DNA from: Portunus trituberculatus
Taxonomy: Eukaryota; Arthropoda; Malacostraca; Decapoda; Portunidae
Direction of reading: 5' to 3'
Assembly (NCBI RefSeq): GCF_017591435.1
Contig: NC_059268.1
Location: 4,008,481-4,072,480 of the forward strand
DNA length: 64,000 bases
The notes under the pieces were generated by a model, which searched no databases, was not told the DNA's origin, and saw only the letters and a list, made by a program, of their open reading frames with translations. This document shows, piece by piece, positions 10,804 to 21,317 of the stretch; position 1 is the stretch's first letter, and each line of letters starts with the position of its first letter. The position numbers and the translations under genes are program-made.

Positions 10804-11830
10804 TCACATACTCATTTCTCCCACTCTATAATTCTCCTTATTTAGTATATTCCTGCTCTTTTCCATCTTTTCCAAGCCACATCTCTTTTCTTTAGCCTTA
10901 ACACAAGTTGCATTAAACCAATCCTTTCTTCCTTCCTCTCTCGGTTTATACTTTGGTACAAATTTCATAACTCCTTCTTTATAATATTTCATAAAAATCT
11001 CGTATTTTTTTGTACTTCTCTGATTTGTAACATCTCCCAATCTAATGTTCTAAAATAATTTTTCAAATTTTCTGTGTCCATCTTTCTATAATTCAATCTA
11101 CCACTCCTGTATGTCTCATCTCTCCTTCGCTGTGTTATTGCCATCTGCATTTCCATAACCACATGATCACTCTTCCCCAATGGACATTTATATTGTATAT
11201 CCCCACATAGGTACACTTCTCATGTTAACACCAAATCCAGTCTAGCTGGTTCATCATCTCTATATCTAGTATTTTCTTTCACCCTCTGTTCCATCATATT
11301 TTCCATCATTAGATTAAGGAATCTCTCTCCCCATGCTTCCTCTCCAACACCACTTACTAGATTTTCCCAATCCACCTCCTTACAATTAAAATCTCCTACT
11401 AGTATCACCTTTCTTTTTCCAGTTAATACACTTTCCAAACTCTGTAAAGTATCCTTGATCATATTGTCGTATTCCTTTAATGTCCAAAAATTTGTTTTAG
11501 GAGGTACATAGGTCACCATGATTATTAATTATTTTCCATCACTTTTTAACCTTATGCTTATCACTTCTGCATTGTTCTTCCCATACCAAACCTTATCCAC
11601 ATTTATCTCCTTCGTCATAATCATAACTCCTTTTCCACCTTTGCCCTCTCTATCCTTTCTCCATAAATTATATTTATCATCCAAATTTACCTTTGTTTTT
11701 TCATGTAATTTTGTCTCAGTCAAACACTATACCAGGCTTCTCCACCATTACATAGTCTTGCAATTCTAATCTACTTGACAGTATCCCATCTATATTAGTA
11801 TACATTATGGTCCACCTACTGCTCCCTCTA
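10804..11830 (-). pseudogene. LINE copy D endonuclease and linker, frameshifted
   Basis: MYTNIDGILS is readable near 11800, then MTETKLHEKTKVNLDDKYN (11723). VTYVPPKTNFWTLKEYDNM and LVGDFNCKEVDWENL lie in 11519-11220, and CPLGKSDHVVMEMQ in 11216-10989. These are the standard CR1-type endonuclease motifs, including the terminal SDH. Four frame changes interrupt them. Confidence 0.8.
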
Positions 11831-11999
11831 GAGGTTCCTCTGCATTCCTTCTTTCCACATATCATTTTCTAACTCTCCTACAACTCTCCAAAAAAAACTT
11901 TTCCTTTTCCTCTTCAGACCGTTCATCATTTTTCCTTCTCGCCTCTTCCAACAATTCATTATATCTTCTCCCCTCTTCCTCATTTCTATTTTTTCTTAA

Positions 12000-12720
12000 T
12001 TACACCTCTTTACAACCTTCTACCTCTCTTAATTTTGATGTTCTATATAAAATGTCCTCCACAGTTTGTTGTGACTTCAGTACTACTTTAATCAGTCTCC
12101 TTACTCCCTACTTATACGGACCCAGTCTATGAATCTCTTCCATTTCTTCTTGTAGATCTTTTTTTTCATCATCATTTAGATGATGAAAATTTCAATTCTT
12201 CTTTAATTCTCTTAGGCTTATATGTTATATTTTGTTCTTTCATCCCAAATATTATCACACTCTTTTTCTTTTCTACTATTTCTCTTATCAATGTTTCCTT
12301 GTTCTTCATAACATTAACCAATTCTTTAGTCCTTTCTTTTTTGTCTTCATTCAACTGATCTTTAATAATTTCTTGTAATCCAACCATCTCAGCTTCCCTC
12401 GACTCAGTCCATTGTGTTTACTTCAGTTCCCACTCTCTTTTAAACTTCTCACTTTGCTCACTGATCATTTCCTTAAAATCATCTTTCTCCTTTACAACTT
12501 TCTCCATTTTCTCCTCCAACCGTCTCTTGTATTTTTCAACCTCCTCTCTCAAGTGTGCATTCTCATCCACCAATCGTTTTTAATTTTCCTCCAATCTCCT
12601 GACTCTTTCCTTCAAAACCTTGCAGAATTCTCTATCTTACTCATCCTCACTCCTTTGAACTTTTAACTCCTTCACCAACTCCTCAAATTTCTTCTCTAAC
12701 ATTACCAGTCTACCTTGCAT
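12000..12720 (-). pseudogene. LINE copy D ORF1-like region, decayed
   Basis: A possible start (MQGRLVMLEKKFEELVKEL) lies at 12720. Lys/Glu-rich coiled-coil sequence follows in broken frames to 12400, then an open stretch 12387-12172 with IVEKKKSVIIFGMKEQN. That matches the KKCVIITGLREE segment of copies A and C, the first RRM-like strand. The basic C-terminus is only partly readable below 12170. Confidence 0.55.
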
Positions 12721-13205
12721 TGTTGCCCCTGTTGATGATGGACTTATATTTTGAATGGCTACTTTTGTTTTGCTCCCTGGGCCTCATTGGCATATTTTGA
12801 ATTTGGTAACTTATTTCTTACAGGTTTATCCATTTTCACTCTTCCTGGGAGCGTGTGGGTGTGTGGTGGGGTGCGCTGGTGGCCAGGCCTGGGAGCTTGT
12901 GGGTGTGTGGTGGGGTGCGTTGGCGGCTGTTTGTGAGCTGGCCTTTGTTTGTTTCCAAGTCATTAATCCTGCGCTGTTATTTGCAGTGCATAGGTTCCAG
13001 CACCTCTGTTCACACTCTTATGTACACACACACTTATGTACACGCCACCAGGCTACGTTCACTCTGTACACTCGTTCACTCGCTCTGGTTGCCCTTTGGA
13101 CAGGTGATGGTTTTCACTACAAGCACATTGTTTAGCGTGTGGAGTGTTTGGTAGTCGACACTGAGCAAGGGGCACGTCCGCTCTCCTTGAGCGCAGACGC
13201 GCGCA

Positions 13206-13773
13206 TGTGTGTATTTACCTATTTGTGTATTACAGGGCCCGAGCTAAGCTCTCTGTGTCCTGTCTCCCTGTCCACTCCTGCCATATCTCTCTTTCATCTG
13301 ATTGATACACTGCGTCAACGACATCACTGCTCAGTTTATTCCACTTACCAATACTACAATGTGGGAAACTGTATTTTCTCACGTCATTTAGACAGATGTC
13401 TTTTATTAGTTTTTTTCCATGTCCTCGGAGATAATTACTTGTGGTCACCTTTATCAATTCTCTGTCCAATATGTCAATCTTGTTCACCAATTTATATATA
13501 GTTATCATGTCTCCTCTTGTTCTCTCTTCTAATGTGGTCAGCCCCAGTTTCCTCAGTCTTTCCTCATAGTCTAACTCCCTGAGTCCTGGTACCATCCTTG
13601 TTGCCAGCCTCTGTACCTTTTCCACCTTCTTCACATTTTTCTTCATATGCGGTGACCAGACGCAAGCTGCATATTCTAACTGGGGTCTTATTAAGGTGCG
13701 TAATATCTTCATCATTCCTTCATCTAGGTAGTGGAATGCAAGGCCAATATTTTGAAGCATGTTATATGTGTGT

Positions 13774-13776
<3 letters not shown>
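13206..13776 (-). mobile_element. CR1/L2-like LINE copy E: 3' fragment, same family as copy C
   Basis: The 3' terminus TATTTACCTATTTGTGTATTAC and the following GGGCCCGAGCTAAGCTC are identical to copy C. The C-terminal domain (WSPHMKKNVKKVEKVQRLA, LRKLGLTTLEERTRGDMIT) is open from about 13760 to 13230. It is 5'-truncated at about 13770, beside TGTGTGTCC and a (CT)n microsatellite. This is the last member of the first array. Confidence 0.9.

Positions 13777-13806
<30 letters not shown>
13777..13806. repeat. (CT)n microsatellite
   Basis: About 30 bp of CT repeats adjoins the truncated 5' end of LINE copy E. Confidence 0.9.
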
Positions 13807-13808
<2 letters not shown>

Positions 13809-14090
13809 GAAAATGACACAAAAATGAATGTGAATGAAAATAAGGACTACATAATAAGACCTGCTAAATGGTACATAGGAAAAAGAAACCAGTTGCAAAG
13901 ATGAATTTAGTTGCTGAGATGTTTTTATCTTAATTTCTTATTATCATGTCGTGGTTGCAAGAATGACAAAATGAAAAAAGTGAAGAGATAAATTATTGCT
14001 TTATCAAATAATTTGTGTTACTCATAGTAAGATATGTAAAATATGAAATTTCACAAGATTTTGTGCATGAGAATACATAAGTAGTCCCAA
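13807..14090. other. AT-rich intron sequence, no recognised element
   Basis: Part of the intron downstream of exon 15022-14843. No open reading frame, terminal repeat or similarity to other parts of the window was noticed. Confidence 0.4.
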
Positions 14091-14784
14091 TATTTTGCAT
14101 TTAAAAACTTTGATCTTTGCTAGTAAGCTACACCAATCCTGCTGTGACTTGTGAGATATAAACATATACCTGGCATATGGTGTTGGCAGTGCCTGTGAGA
14201 GAGTCAGAGACTACAGAGTTAATAACCATAATTTTTTTTTTATCATAATTATTTTTTTACATGTATGCAAGGTAAAAATCTTAAAAGATAGGTGCAGTTT
14301 CAATTGTATGAAAGTGTGTCTTACCTCAAGGAGTAACAGCATCACACTAAAGAACAAAGTGAAGCTAGCCTGTGTCAAGATCAAGATCACCAATATCAAC
14401 CGTGTTTGTTTTGGTTCAGTGTTATTGTTGGGAGCCAATACAAAGGCTTTCAATCCCACGCCAACTACTGGACTGGACTGGTTATATAATGCAAGGTGCA
14501 TGTTTACTTAGACAAATTCTTCCTGACCAGTGTCATTCTATGTGAATTACCAGTAAGTATGATCTAATATATTGGTACCTTGAAAGAAAGAGTTGTTTTG
14601 TGGTGTAGTACCTATCATCACTGTTTACATCTGCAAAGATGTCTAGGGTTTGATTTTTGAGCCTCTGTTACCATCAACTACTGTCTCGATACTGAACCTT
14701 GGCCTCATAGGATACAGGGTAATTTCCTGAGACTTTTTTTTTTGGAGAAAAAGGTGCATCTTATGAGCCATCAAATATGGCAGT
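14091..14784 (-). mobile_element. Non-autonomous terminal-repeat element, inverted partner of 26975-27733
   Basis: Segments match the reverse complement of 26975-27733: GTGTGTCTTACCTCAAGGA near 14320, CACACTAAAGAACAAAGTG near 14343, and the end GGTGCATCTTATGAGCCATC near 14752-14771. The outer sequence (GATGGCTCATAAGATGCACC in one orientation) acts as a terminal repeat. No transposase is visible. The superfamily is not certain; the flanking TA suggests Tc1/mariner. The left boundary is approximate. Confidence 0.6.
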
Positions 14785-14842
14785 AAATTTCTGCAATACA
14801 AATAGAAAATGTGAAAGCACAAAATAAAACAAACATTATTAC

Positions 14843-15022
14843 CATTCAGGCTGCCGATTGAAAAGAGCTGATGATGGGTGAATATAAACCACCTGTGAAT
14901 CAACCAGAGTCCGGTAACCTTCCTGTGGGTCCTTCTTGGCAGCATTTCTGAAGAATCCTGAGCAGATAGTCTTCTGTGCCCGAGCAACATTCTTGCCACA
15001 AGTTACTACATCCAACTTGTGT
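14843..15022 (-). CDS. DHX8: DHX8 (Prp22-like spliceosomal helicase) exon, OB-fold region
   Basis: This 180-bp exon encodes KLDVVTCGKNVARAQKTIC, SGFFRNAAKKDPQEGYRTL and YIHPSSALFNRQPE, the C-terminal OB-fold of DHX8/Prp22. DHX8 releases spliced mRNA from the spliceosome in the nucleus using ATP. The acceptor is TTTTAAG/ACACAAG, and its first base completes an Arg codon begun by exon 21317-21114. The donor is GAATG/GTAATA, leaving TG of the Trp codon for the next exon. That next exon (which in relatives starts with a V-Y-H-E-L-like segment) is not found down to position 1, so the intron exceeds 14.8 kb. The reading frame is intact. DHX8 is preferred over DHX16 and DHX38 because of this near-exact stretch. 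Confidence 0.93.
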
Positions 15023-15570
15023 CTTAAAAGAAAAGAAATGGAATTCCATTAGTGACCTTACAATAGTGATATTAGATAATCTACCTTCACAAAAATATGT
15101 AAACAAAATATTTAGACATGCTTTGGATGGTGAGTAATTAACTTTCCCTCCCAAACTAATCACAATAAGGAAGTCAAAATGTGTGGAAACTAAAGAGATA
15201 ACAAAATAGTAAACTCTTTCTTCATCAATAATTTCTTCAAAGTGTGTGTACAGAAATCTTATTCATTCATAATCAGTAAATTAGGATAGTTATCACCTGT
15301 ATGTACATGTATTTATATCCTAGTGATGTATCAGATACTAAATTTTAGAGTGGCACATCCATATGTTATGGTTTTCAGTTTTCCACTTTATACTGTGCCT
15401 TGTGGCAACCTGGCTGTATTTTGTCAATAAAATCCTTTTGGTCACCTTTAGTTTTAACAATATTTTTACGTAATAATTGTATTGTATTTGAAAACATGTA
15501 CAGATTGATCTCATATTTAAAGTTTTCAGTAGTGCTAATAATAGTTTTTTAAGTAAAAAGTTTTTTTGTG
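15023..15570. other. Intron sequence, AT-rich, nothing recognised
   Basis: It lies between the exon acceptor at 15022 and a DIRS-type terminus. No coding similarity or terminal repeat was seen. Confidence 0.4.
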
Positions 15571-15740
15571 AATATACTTACCCATATGTAATTACATATG
15601 CCTATATGCCATTATTCCACACACTCAGCACAGAAAATCAATCAGCACCTCTATATATAGAGATCGTGCCTATAGAAGTTCCACGTCACCTCCGTGTGCG
15701 TGTGCACCGGGAACCACCAGCCCTGCTGGCCAACCATGCC
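15571..15740 (+). mobile_element. DIRS-like terminal sequence (reverse complement of the 55.12-55.29 kb terminus)
   Basis: TACCCATATGTAATTACATA, the CACTCAGCAC block, the run TCTATATATAGAGATCGTGC and TTCCACGTCACCTCCGTG match the reverse complement of the outer end of the second DIRS-like element (55130-55285). No coding part is attached. A short inverted copy of the outermost part lies at 16458-16495, so this may be one side of a deletion derivative of about 0.9 kb. Confidence 0.65.
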
Positions 15741-15862
15741 AGAGGTCTGTAGATGTCATGGTTACCAAAATATCAAAGGTTGAATAAGGTAGTATCATCA
15801 TGGCCTTGTGTCCAATTGGGTTCAGCGACTTTGGCTAGAGCGAGAGAAAACGGGCCCTTTGT

Positions 15863-15865
<3 letters not shown>

Positions 15866-15898
<33 letters not shown>
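15866..15898. repeat. (CT)n microsatellite
   Basis: About 33 bp of CT repeats lies between the two DIRS-like terminal sequences. Confidence 0.9.
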
Positions 15899-15900
<2 letters not shown>

Positions 15901-16149
15901 GTCACCTGTTCTGATACCATTCTCATTCAAAAGTTGTCTCCCCACAACATGGCAAGAGACCCAGGTTATAGAAGTAAGGCGCGGGAGAGGTGGCGGAATC
16001 AGACACAGTGAAATCACTGTTGCTCCTACCATTCATCGTTGGTGACACACTGACATAGAGCATATGTTTACTCCTGATGAGTGTTGACAGCTCAAACCAA
16101 AGAAAACAGGAAGAAAATAGCCAAAACATAGCTGCAAAAAGCCTAAATG

Positions 16150-16457
16150 TCTATTGACGTGTCCCGAGTCTTGCGTGATGAATGTCTATTGATGTGTCCC
16201 CAGTTTTGTGGGTTAAGTTGTTATTTTGAGCAATTTAGTACATTAATATCATGCATACAATAAACATTATATTTATCTTATATCAAATCTATATTTGGTT
16301 GGTATTTAAAGCATGTTTTTTTTTGGGGGGGGGGCGGGATAAATTCATATCACAAGAATGAATTAATTCTATTTTCATTAATTTCTATGGGAAAAATGTA
16401 TTTGATATATGACGATCGTCACGGAACAAATTAAATTCATATGTCGAAATACCACTG
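16150..16457. mobile_element. Tigger-like fragment inside the DIRS-derived region
   Basis: It ends GTCGAAATACCACTG before TA. The interior (TCATGCATACAATAAACATT, a T/G run, TTCTATGGGAAAAATGTA) follows the same order as 600-760. No transposase is visible. The left end is uncertain. The right end abuts the inverted DIRS terminus at 16458. Confidence 0.55.
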
Positions 16458-16495
16458 TATAGGCATTTGTAATTACATATGGGTAATTAGTATAT
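16458..16495 (-). mobile_element. Short inverted DIRS-like terminus
   Basis: ATAGGCATTTGTAATTACAT then ATGGGTAATTAGTA closely matches 55250-55285 in the same orientation, and is the inverse of 15571-15618. Confidence 0.6.
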
Positions 16496-17370
16496 GTAGT
16501 AACAACAATAATTCAGTAAAGCCAGTCAATCATAATTCTCATCTGGTAACTAATTCCTTATATTTGGTGAATCCTTCATCCTTAAAAAAAAACCTACAAA
16601 CACTGATTGGAGACTGAAGCCAAATCAGACAGGTTGAAAGACCAAGAATGAACTAACTAAACCACACAGAACCAATGAGAAAACTCTAACCTGGTCTTAA
16701 GTCTGAAAGATGAAAATACAAAACTAGATCCACTGGCATTCCACTAAAGTATTAAACTTAAGGCAAAGGTAAAGGCCCTCTAGCCAACAATGAACAGACT
16801 TCTTACCTACTTGAACAAAAAGTAAACACCTATGAAAATTATGACTGTATTCCCAATGAGGTCTAAAACAATGGATCAGGGGATCCTTTTAACACATCAA
16901 TAAACCAGTTCACTGAGCATTTCCCTTTTTTCCTCACAACACAATGATGCTGTCACAGTCTGTCCTCTTAATACAACTTTCTTCCTTCACACAAAACTAT
17001 TGCACCTAATTACACACACATTTCATTCAAAATTCTAAACTAGATATGGTGACTCCTGCACCAGCCTCAGAGTTCCCATCTGGAGAGGGGGACCATAATT
17101 GTCCTCAGGTGAGACTGCTTTTTCTAATGTTGACCCTAAGGATCTTGACATCCTCCCTCAACTTTTCTTCATTAACTCTACAACATTTACAGCCTTAGAT
17201 TAAATTTTCAATCTGTAAAATGCCTCTCCAACTTAAATTTAATATTTTCTTTAATGAAACACAAGTGTCTGAGGCAACTGATAGTAACCCCTTTTCTATT
17301 CCCTCCAATTTTCTCTAACCTCATTTTTAATCAAAAGCTGGATGTAGCATCTATGTGTACAATGACCTGC
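16496..17370. other. Intron sequence without recognised genes
   Basis: Low-complexity AT-rich intron. The part after 17250 may be decayed LINE sequence leading into the fragment at 17371, but no motif supports it. Confidence 0.35.
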
Positions 17371-17935
17371 TCATGTATCCGTCCCTGTATGGAGTACTCT
17401 TCGCATGTTTGGGGGGGTTCCAGTCACACAGCTTTGCTTGATAGGGTGGAATCGAAAGCTCTTCGTCTCATCAACTCCCCTCCTCTGACTAACTGTCTTT
17501 AGTCTCTTTCTCACCGCCGAAATGTTGCATCCCTTTCTATATTTCATCGCTATTTTCATGGTAACTGTTCTACTGATCTTGCTAACTGCATGCCTCCCCT
17601 CCTCCTGCGGCCACGCTGCACAAGGCTTTCTTCTTCCTCTTATCCCTATTCTGTCCAACTCTCTAATGCAAGAGTTAACCAGTACGCTCAGTCATTCATC
17701 CCTTTCACTGGTAAACTCTGGAACTCCCTCCCTGCATCTGTATTTCCAAATTCCTACAACTTGTCTTCTTTTAAGAGGGAGGTATCGAGGCATTTGTTCC
17801 CCTAATTCTGGCTGATGGTTTTGGCACTTTTTGAACTCTTTGGAGAGCCAGTGCTCAAGTAGGCCTTTTGTGTTTCTAACTTTCTTTTTTCCCCTTGGCT
17901 GGCCCTCTTCCCTACGTAAAAAAAAAAAACTTTAA
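17371..17935 (+). mobile_element. Jockey-like LINE 3' fragment, A-rich tail
   Basis: Plus-strand frames read IRPCMEYSSHVWGGSSHTAL, SHRRNVASLSIFHRYFHGNC and FTGKLWNSLPASVFPNSYN, the reverse-transcriptase C-terminal region of a Jockey/CR1-type LINE. It ends with CCTTGGCTGGCCCTCTTCC then an A-run at about 17919-17930. Other copies of the family here end the same way. It is 5'-truncated and frameshifted, and lies antisense to DHX8. Confidence 0.8.
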
Positions 17936-17939
17936 AGTT

Positions 17940-18262
17940 CAGAATTTTCCACCATCTAGCCACGACTACTTATGCTGTTACCCTATCTTCTGCATTAGGC
18001 TCTTCTGATCACAATATCATTTCTGTATCTTGTCCTATTTCTCCAATCCCTCCTCAGGATCCCCTAAGGCTGAGTTGCCTCTGGCATTTTGCTTCTGCCA
18101 GTTGCAGGCATCTGAAGAGGTACAAAGCTGATTTTTCCTGGAATGACAGCTGTTCCTGTGTCAGAGACCCATCTCTGTTTGCTGTATGCATAACAGAAAT
18201 GATAGTGTCTGGCATGTTGAGAGGCTGGAAAGAAGCAAAACAGCAGTGCAGATAGCCTCTGG
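17940..18262 (+). mobile_element. Jockey-like LINE fragment: endonuclease end and linker
   Basis: The frames give AVTLSSALGSSDHNIISVS (SDH is the last endonuclease motif), then ISPIPPQDPLRLSCLWHFA and YKADFSWNDSCSCVRDPSL. It parallels 55430-55670. It comes from a 5' region of the same LINE family as the preceding fragment, so it is a separate or rearranged copy. Confidence 0.7.
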
Positions 18263-19074
18263 CAAACCAGATAACAGACCATGCTCTCTTTATATCAGCT
18301 GAATAACTAACTGAGTTGTTTCACACACTGGTGTTTACTCCATGGAGAGTATAAAAGGTTACTAGTAAGTCTTCCAAAAGCATCAGATCATCTTTCCTTT
18401 CCAGGAAGGTTGTAGCTAGCATCCACCACTTACTATGTAAAGAAATTATGTAAGCCTCGTGGTGACAAGATTTTCTCATATAACAAAACACATGTGTAAT
18501 GGCAAAATAGGGGTTAGGTTTTATGATTTTTGTCAAGGGTAAGCTTTCAGGCAAAAATGTATGATACCAAACACAAATGTTTCAGAACCTTCAGTAAAGC
18601 AACTTGAAAGAGAAATATAGTACACAGATTACAATTTTGCATTATGGTAACTGAAAAGTAAAATGTGCATAACACTCACCAGTGCATACATAGTTATGTA
18701 TCAGGAACAATCATCAATGTATAATTAATGTGTCAGGAAGGATTACTTGCTCACCAATCTTATGCCCCTAAATTTTTACCTTCTTTGCAAATGTTATTTG
18801 TATTCTAGCTAACTTAGCTTTACTGCTAGGGCTGCCACTGGAACTCATTGGTTGCTTGGGAAGCATAGCTAGCATTTGAGAGGCAAAATAAGGCATAATC
18901 TATACACCACATGGTCAGTCAGAGGCAACATCTCATCAAAGACAGCGAATGAAAGAATACACCACCAGCAACACTGTACACTATCCAAGCATTGATCAGT
19001 CACATATAAGAAACTGTACAGTGTACTTACACTGTATTGTTTATATGCTGGCAAGCACGATGAGAACAGAATGC
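18263..19074. other. Intron sequence, nothing recognised
   Basis: AT-rich, with no sustained reading frame resembling a known protein and no clear repeat ends. Confidence 0.35.
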
Positions 19075-19285
19075 CTATGTGGTATTGGAAGTGAAACTGC
19101 AAGACTTTGAGGTTTTAGCATGTAAAGAGGATCACAAAAAAGCAAGACTAGATCACATCAAGATAAATTTTGCAGAATTAAGAAAATTCTTAGGGAGTAT
19201 TGATTGGAAGGGACTTACAAGAATAGAACAAGAGAGATATGAAACATTCATGGAAAAGTTCAATAAGGAGTATGTCGAAAATTGA
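19075..19285 (+). mobile_element. CR1/L2-like LINE linker fragment on the plus strand
   Basis: An open 68-residue stretch (VVLEVKLQDFEVLACKEDHK, KINFAELRKFLGSIDWKGL, RIEQERYETFMEKFNKEYV) matches in layout the endonuclease-to-RT linker of copies A, C and D (IREFLNEIDWSVVYQEGD, YDKFMDLYNSAVKKFVP). It is the only CR1-like fragment here on the plus strand. Both ends are truncated. Confidence 0.7.
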
Positions 19286-19434
19286 AATACAGCCCCATTC
19301 ATTTAGATGCCTAGTTGTTGACATATTGGTCTGGGGTGTGTTCTTCGCTTTGCCTCTGTGATTAGGCCACTACCTCTTTTGTATTACAAGATATTTTTAC
19401 AATTACGATTGTTAGCTTTTTGCTCAGTTGTACC

Positions 19435-19690
19435 ACTAGCTTTGATACATTAAAAAAAACTTTTTTCCAGAAAATGCATTTCTGAAAATGGGGTACATCT
19501 TATATGCCATTATATATGGTATATATTTTATTATTAAGCTGTGTTTAAAAGAGCTGGGCAAGCACCTCCCAAAATTAAGCTCTGCTTACCACAAATCACT
19601 GCCTCAATGCTGAACCATGGCTTCATAGGACACAGGCTCATTTCCAGACTTTCTGGAGAAAGGTGTGTCTTATGAGCCATCAAATGTGGT
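19435..19690 (-). mobile_element. Fragment of the terminal-repeat family at 14.1 and 27.0 kb
   Basis: GGCTTCATAGGACACAGG, TTTCTGGAGAAAGGTGTGTC and TTATGAGCCATCAAATGTGG match 14700-14780. Internally deleted and decayed. Confidence 0.5.
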
Positions 19691-20068
19691 ACTTGCCGTA
19701 AAAATTGACATTGGCCCAGTGGCATCAAGACCTTACAAGTATACTGTATGAGCAATTCAAATAAAACTTAACTGCTTATGTCACTGACACCTTTTTGTAT
19801 ATCAGTTCACCTTTTTCTTATTTCTGGGTATCATCCAGTTATGATGGTTGGGAAAAAAAGATATCTCACTGTTATTCTAATTACAGGCAACCCCCGTTTA
19901 ACGAAGGTTCACAATGAAATTTCGCTACAACGAAGGTTTCGTTTTACTATCTTCTGCTCGTTTAACAAACACCAAACTCACTTTAACGAAGTTTTATCCA
20001 CATAATTTTTTTCAAAATTTGAAAGCCCCACCGTATCATGCAAGCTGACAGGCTTTTGAATACACCAG

Positions 20069-20137
20069 GAGCTGCTGGTAATAAGACCTGCCTCAGGAGA
20101 AATCCTGAGACACCTGTAGAATAAAGATCAAGATCAA
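20069..20137 (+). mobile_element. Short retroposon-like insert (about 69 bp) with ATCAAG tail
   Basis: Comparison with the inverted sister copy (58288-59207), where CACCAG runs straight into CGCCTCTCGTGG, shows this segment is an insertion. It ends ATAAAGATCAAGATCAAG. The repeated hexamer tail is typical of retroposed sequences. Confidence 0.6.
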
Positions 20138-20155
20138 GCCTCTCGTGGACAACAC

Positions 20156-20232
20156 AGGTGCTACCGATACAAAGGCCTGACTCAAAAGAAATTTTGCATC
20201 ACCCGTAGCATAAAGATCAAGATCAAGATCAC
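20156..20232 (+). mobile_element. Second short retroposon-like insert (about 77 bp) with ATCAAG tail
   Basis: It is absent from the sister Tigger copy, where GGACAACAC joins GCGCACCAC directly. It ends ATAAAGATCAAGATCAAG, as the first insert does. Parts of the bodies are alike (GGTAATAAGACCTGCCTCA against CCGATACAAAGGCCTGACTC). Confidence 0.6.
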
Positions 20233-21113
20233 GCGCACCACTCACTCCCCAGTCAAAACATAACAATGTCACCAGCAGCTCATCTTCCCTAGTTCAACTT
20301 AACACCAAAACGCCCTGCAATATGGCCTAACGTTCCTAAGAAGACCAGGAAGTGTTTTACTCTCGAAGTGAAGCTGGGTATTATTCACAGACAAGAGAGA
20401 GGCCAGAAAACTAATAACATTGCTTGCCACCATCTTGACTCCATCTACTGTCTACTATTTTCAATTCAGCAGACTATTAAGAAGGCTGGTGAGACCGTAT
20501 CTTCCTTGAAAGCTAAAAGAACCACCTGAACTCGTGACTCTACAATGGATAAAATGGAAAGCCTTGTGGAAATGTGGTACATAAGTTTTGTATGCGGTAC
20601 CATGATGCGCCCTTTGTTTACATTCCACAGGTTGCCGGTTAGTGTATTTCCCGTTTCACTCTCCCTCCCTTCATAAAGTTAAGATCATCAACATTATAAA
20701 GTTACGTACATACATACATTAGTGTACATTATAATGAATTAAATTAAACTACCTAAATGTTTAACTTCATAATTTTTACTTTCATTAAACCTTTTACTGT
20801 ACTATGATGCACTCTCGCTTTGCTTACTCTCAATGGAAGTTCAAATCTGGGGCTAAACTTGCTATAATCGGTTCGCTTAATGAAGTTTCGCTTAACGAAG
20901 AGTTTTTTAGGAACGTAACCCCTTCGTTAAGCGGGGGTTGCCTGTATTTGCATTCAACAAATCTGCATTGGGTGAATTCTCTTTGCTATCAATAAGAAAC
21001 TATATAAGATAATTTACTGCACCTTCTTGAGAACACTTAATTGAATGAGTATGCTGTTCTTCAGGACACAAGAAATAAAAAATCATTGATTACTAGCATA
21101 TTTAACACCTTAC

Positions 21114-21317
21114 CTGTCCATAATGCCCAATAGTTGCTTCCTTACATCCTGTGCCCTTTTTAATGTTCTCATTTGGACAAAATTTTCATAGCACCAGGCA
21201 TTTGAAAACTTGTTATTCTTCCAAGAGTTGTAAACAGCCAGTAGAGTGAGGTGATCGCCTTCTGCTTGGTTAAACTTTGCTTTCTTCTGATCAGCCAGGG
21301 CTTGTTTTTCCTTTGGC
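21114..21317 (-). CDS. DHX8: DHX8 (Prp22-like spliceosomal helicase) exon, start of OB-fold
   Basis: This 204-bp exon encodes PKEKQALADQKKAKFNQAEG, DHLTLLAVYNSWKNNKFSN, AWCYENFVQMRTLKRAQDV and RKQLLGIMD. It covers the end of the helicase-associated ratchet region and the start of the OB-fold that contacts RNA in DEAH helicases. The acceptor is TTTATCCAG/GCCAAAG, whose G completes the Arg codon begun upstream. The donor ATGGACAG/GTAAGG is a strong consensus. The frame is intact and the sequence very similar to animal DHX8 as known from the family. The intron to the next exon is 6.1 kb. Confidence 0.95.

Larger units (their letters stand above)
9095..13205 (-). mobile_element. CR1/L2-like LINE copy D: near full length (about 4.1 kb), separate family
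   Basis: The order is 5' leader (about 13205-12721), ORF1-like region, endonuclease, reverse transcriptase, then a 3' end with TATTCACCTAGTTGTAA and the (CA)n tail. Its proteins are related to copies B, C, G and H but clearly diverged from each. The 5' edge is followed at once by the 3' terminus of copy E, with only a short GTGTGTGT between. It has many frameshifts. The GC-rich leader has a repeated GTGTGTGGTGGGGTGCG motif at 12857 and 12900. Confidence 0.85.
19884..20944 (+). mobile_element. Tigger/pogo-like transposon with transposase remnant
   Basis: Terminal inverted repeats CAGGCAACCCCCGTTTAACG and its counterpart CGTTAAGCGGGGGTTGCCTG are flanked by TA, the mariner/Tigger target. Inside, a decayed plus-strand reading near 20340-20580 gives RKCFTLEVKLGIIHRQERG, TIKKAGETVSSLKAKRTT and DKMESLVEMWY, the CENP-B-like helix-turn-helix of pogo/Tigger transposases. 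The DDE catalytic part is missing. Two short inserts (20069-20137 and 20156-20232) are absent from the related copy at 58288-59207. Confidence 0.85.

Noticed and set aside
12840..13135. Overlapping plus-strand frames with GVWWGALVA-type repeats
   Set aside because: They arise from the GC-rich, TG-rich 5' leader of LINE copy D; the three frames are open together, which indicates composition and not coding.
1..14842. Searched for the final DHX8 coding exon(s) (segment following the split Trp codon)
   Set aside because: No minus-strand match to the expected C-terminal sequence was found; the interval is almost fully occupied by LINE copies, so the exon must lie outside the window.
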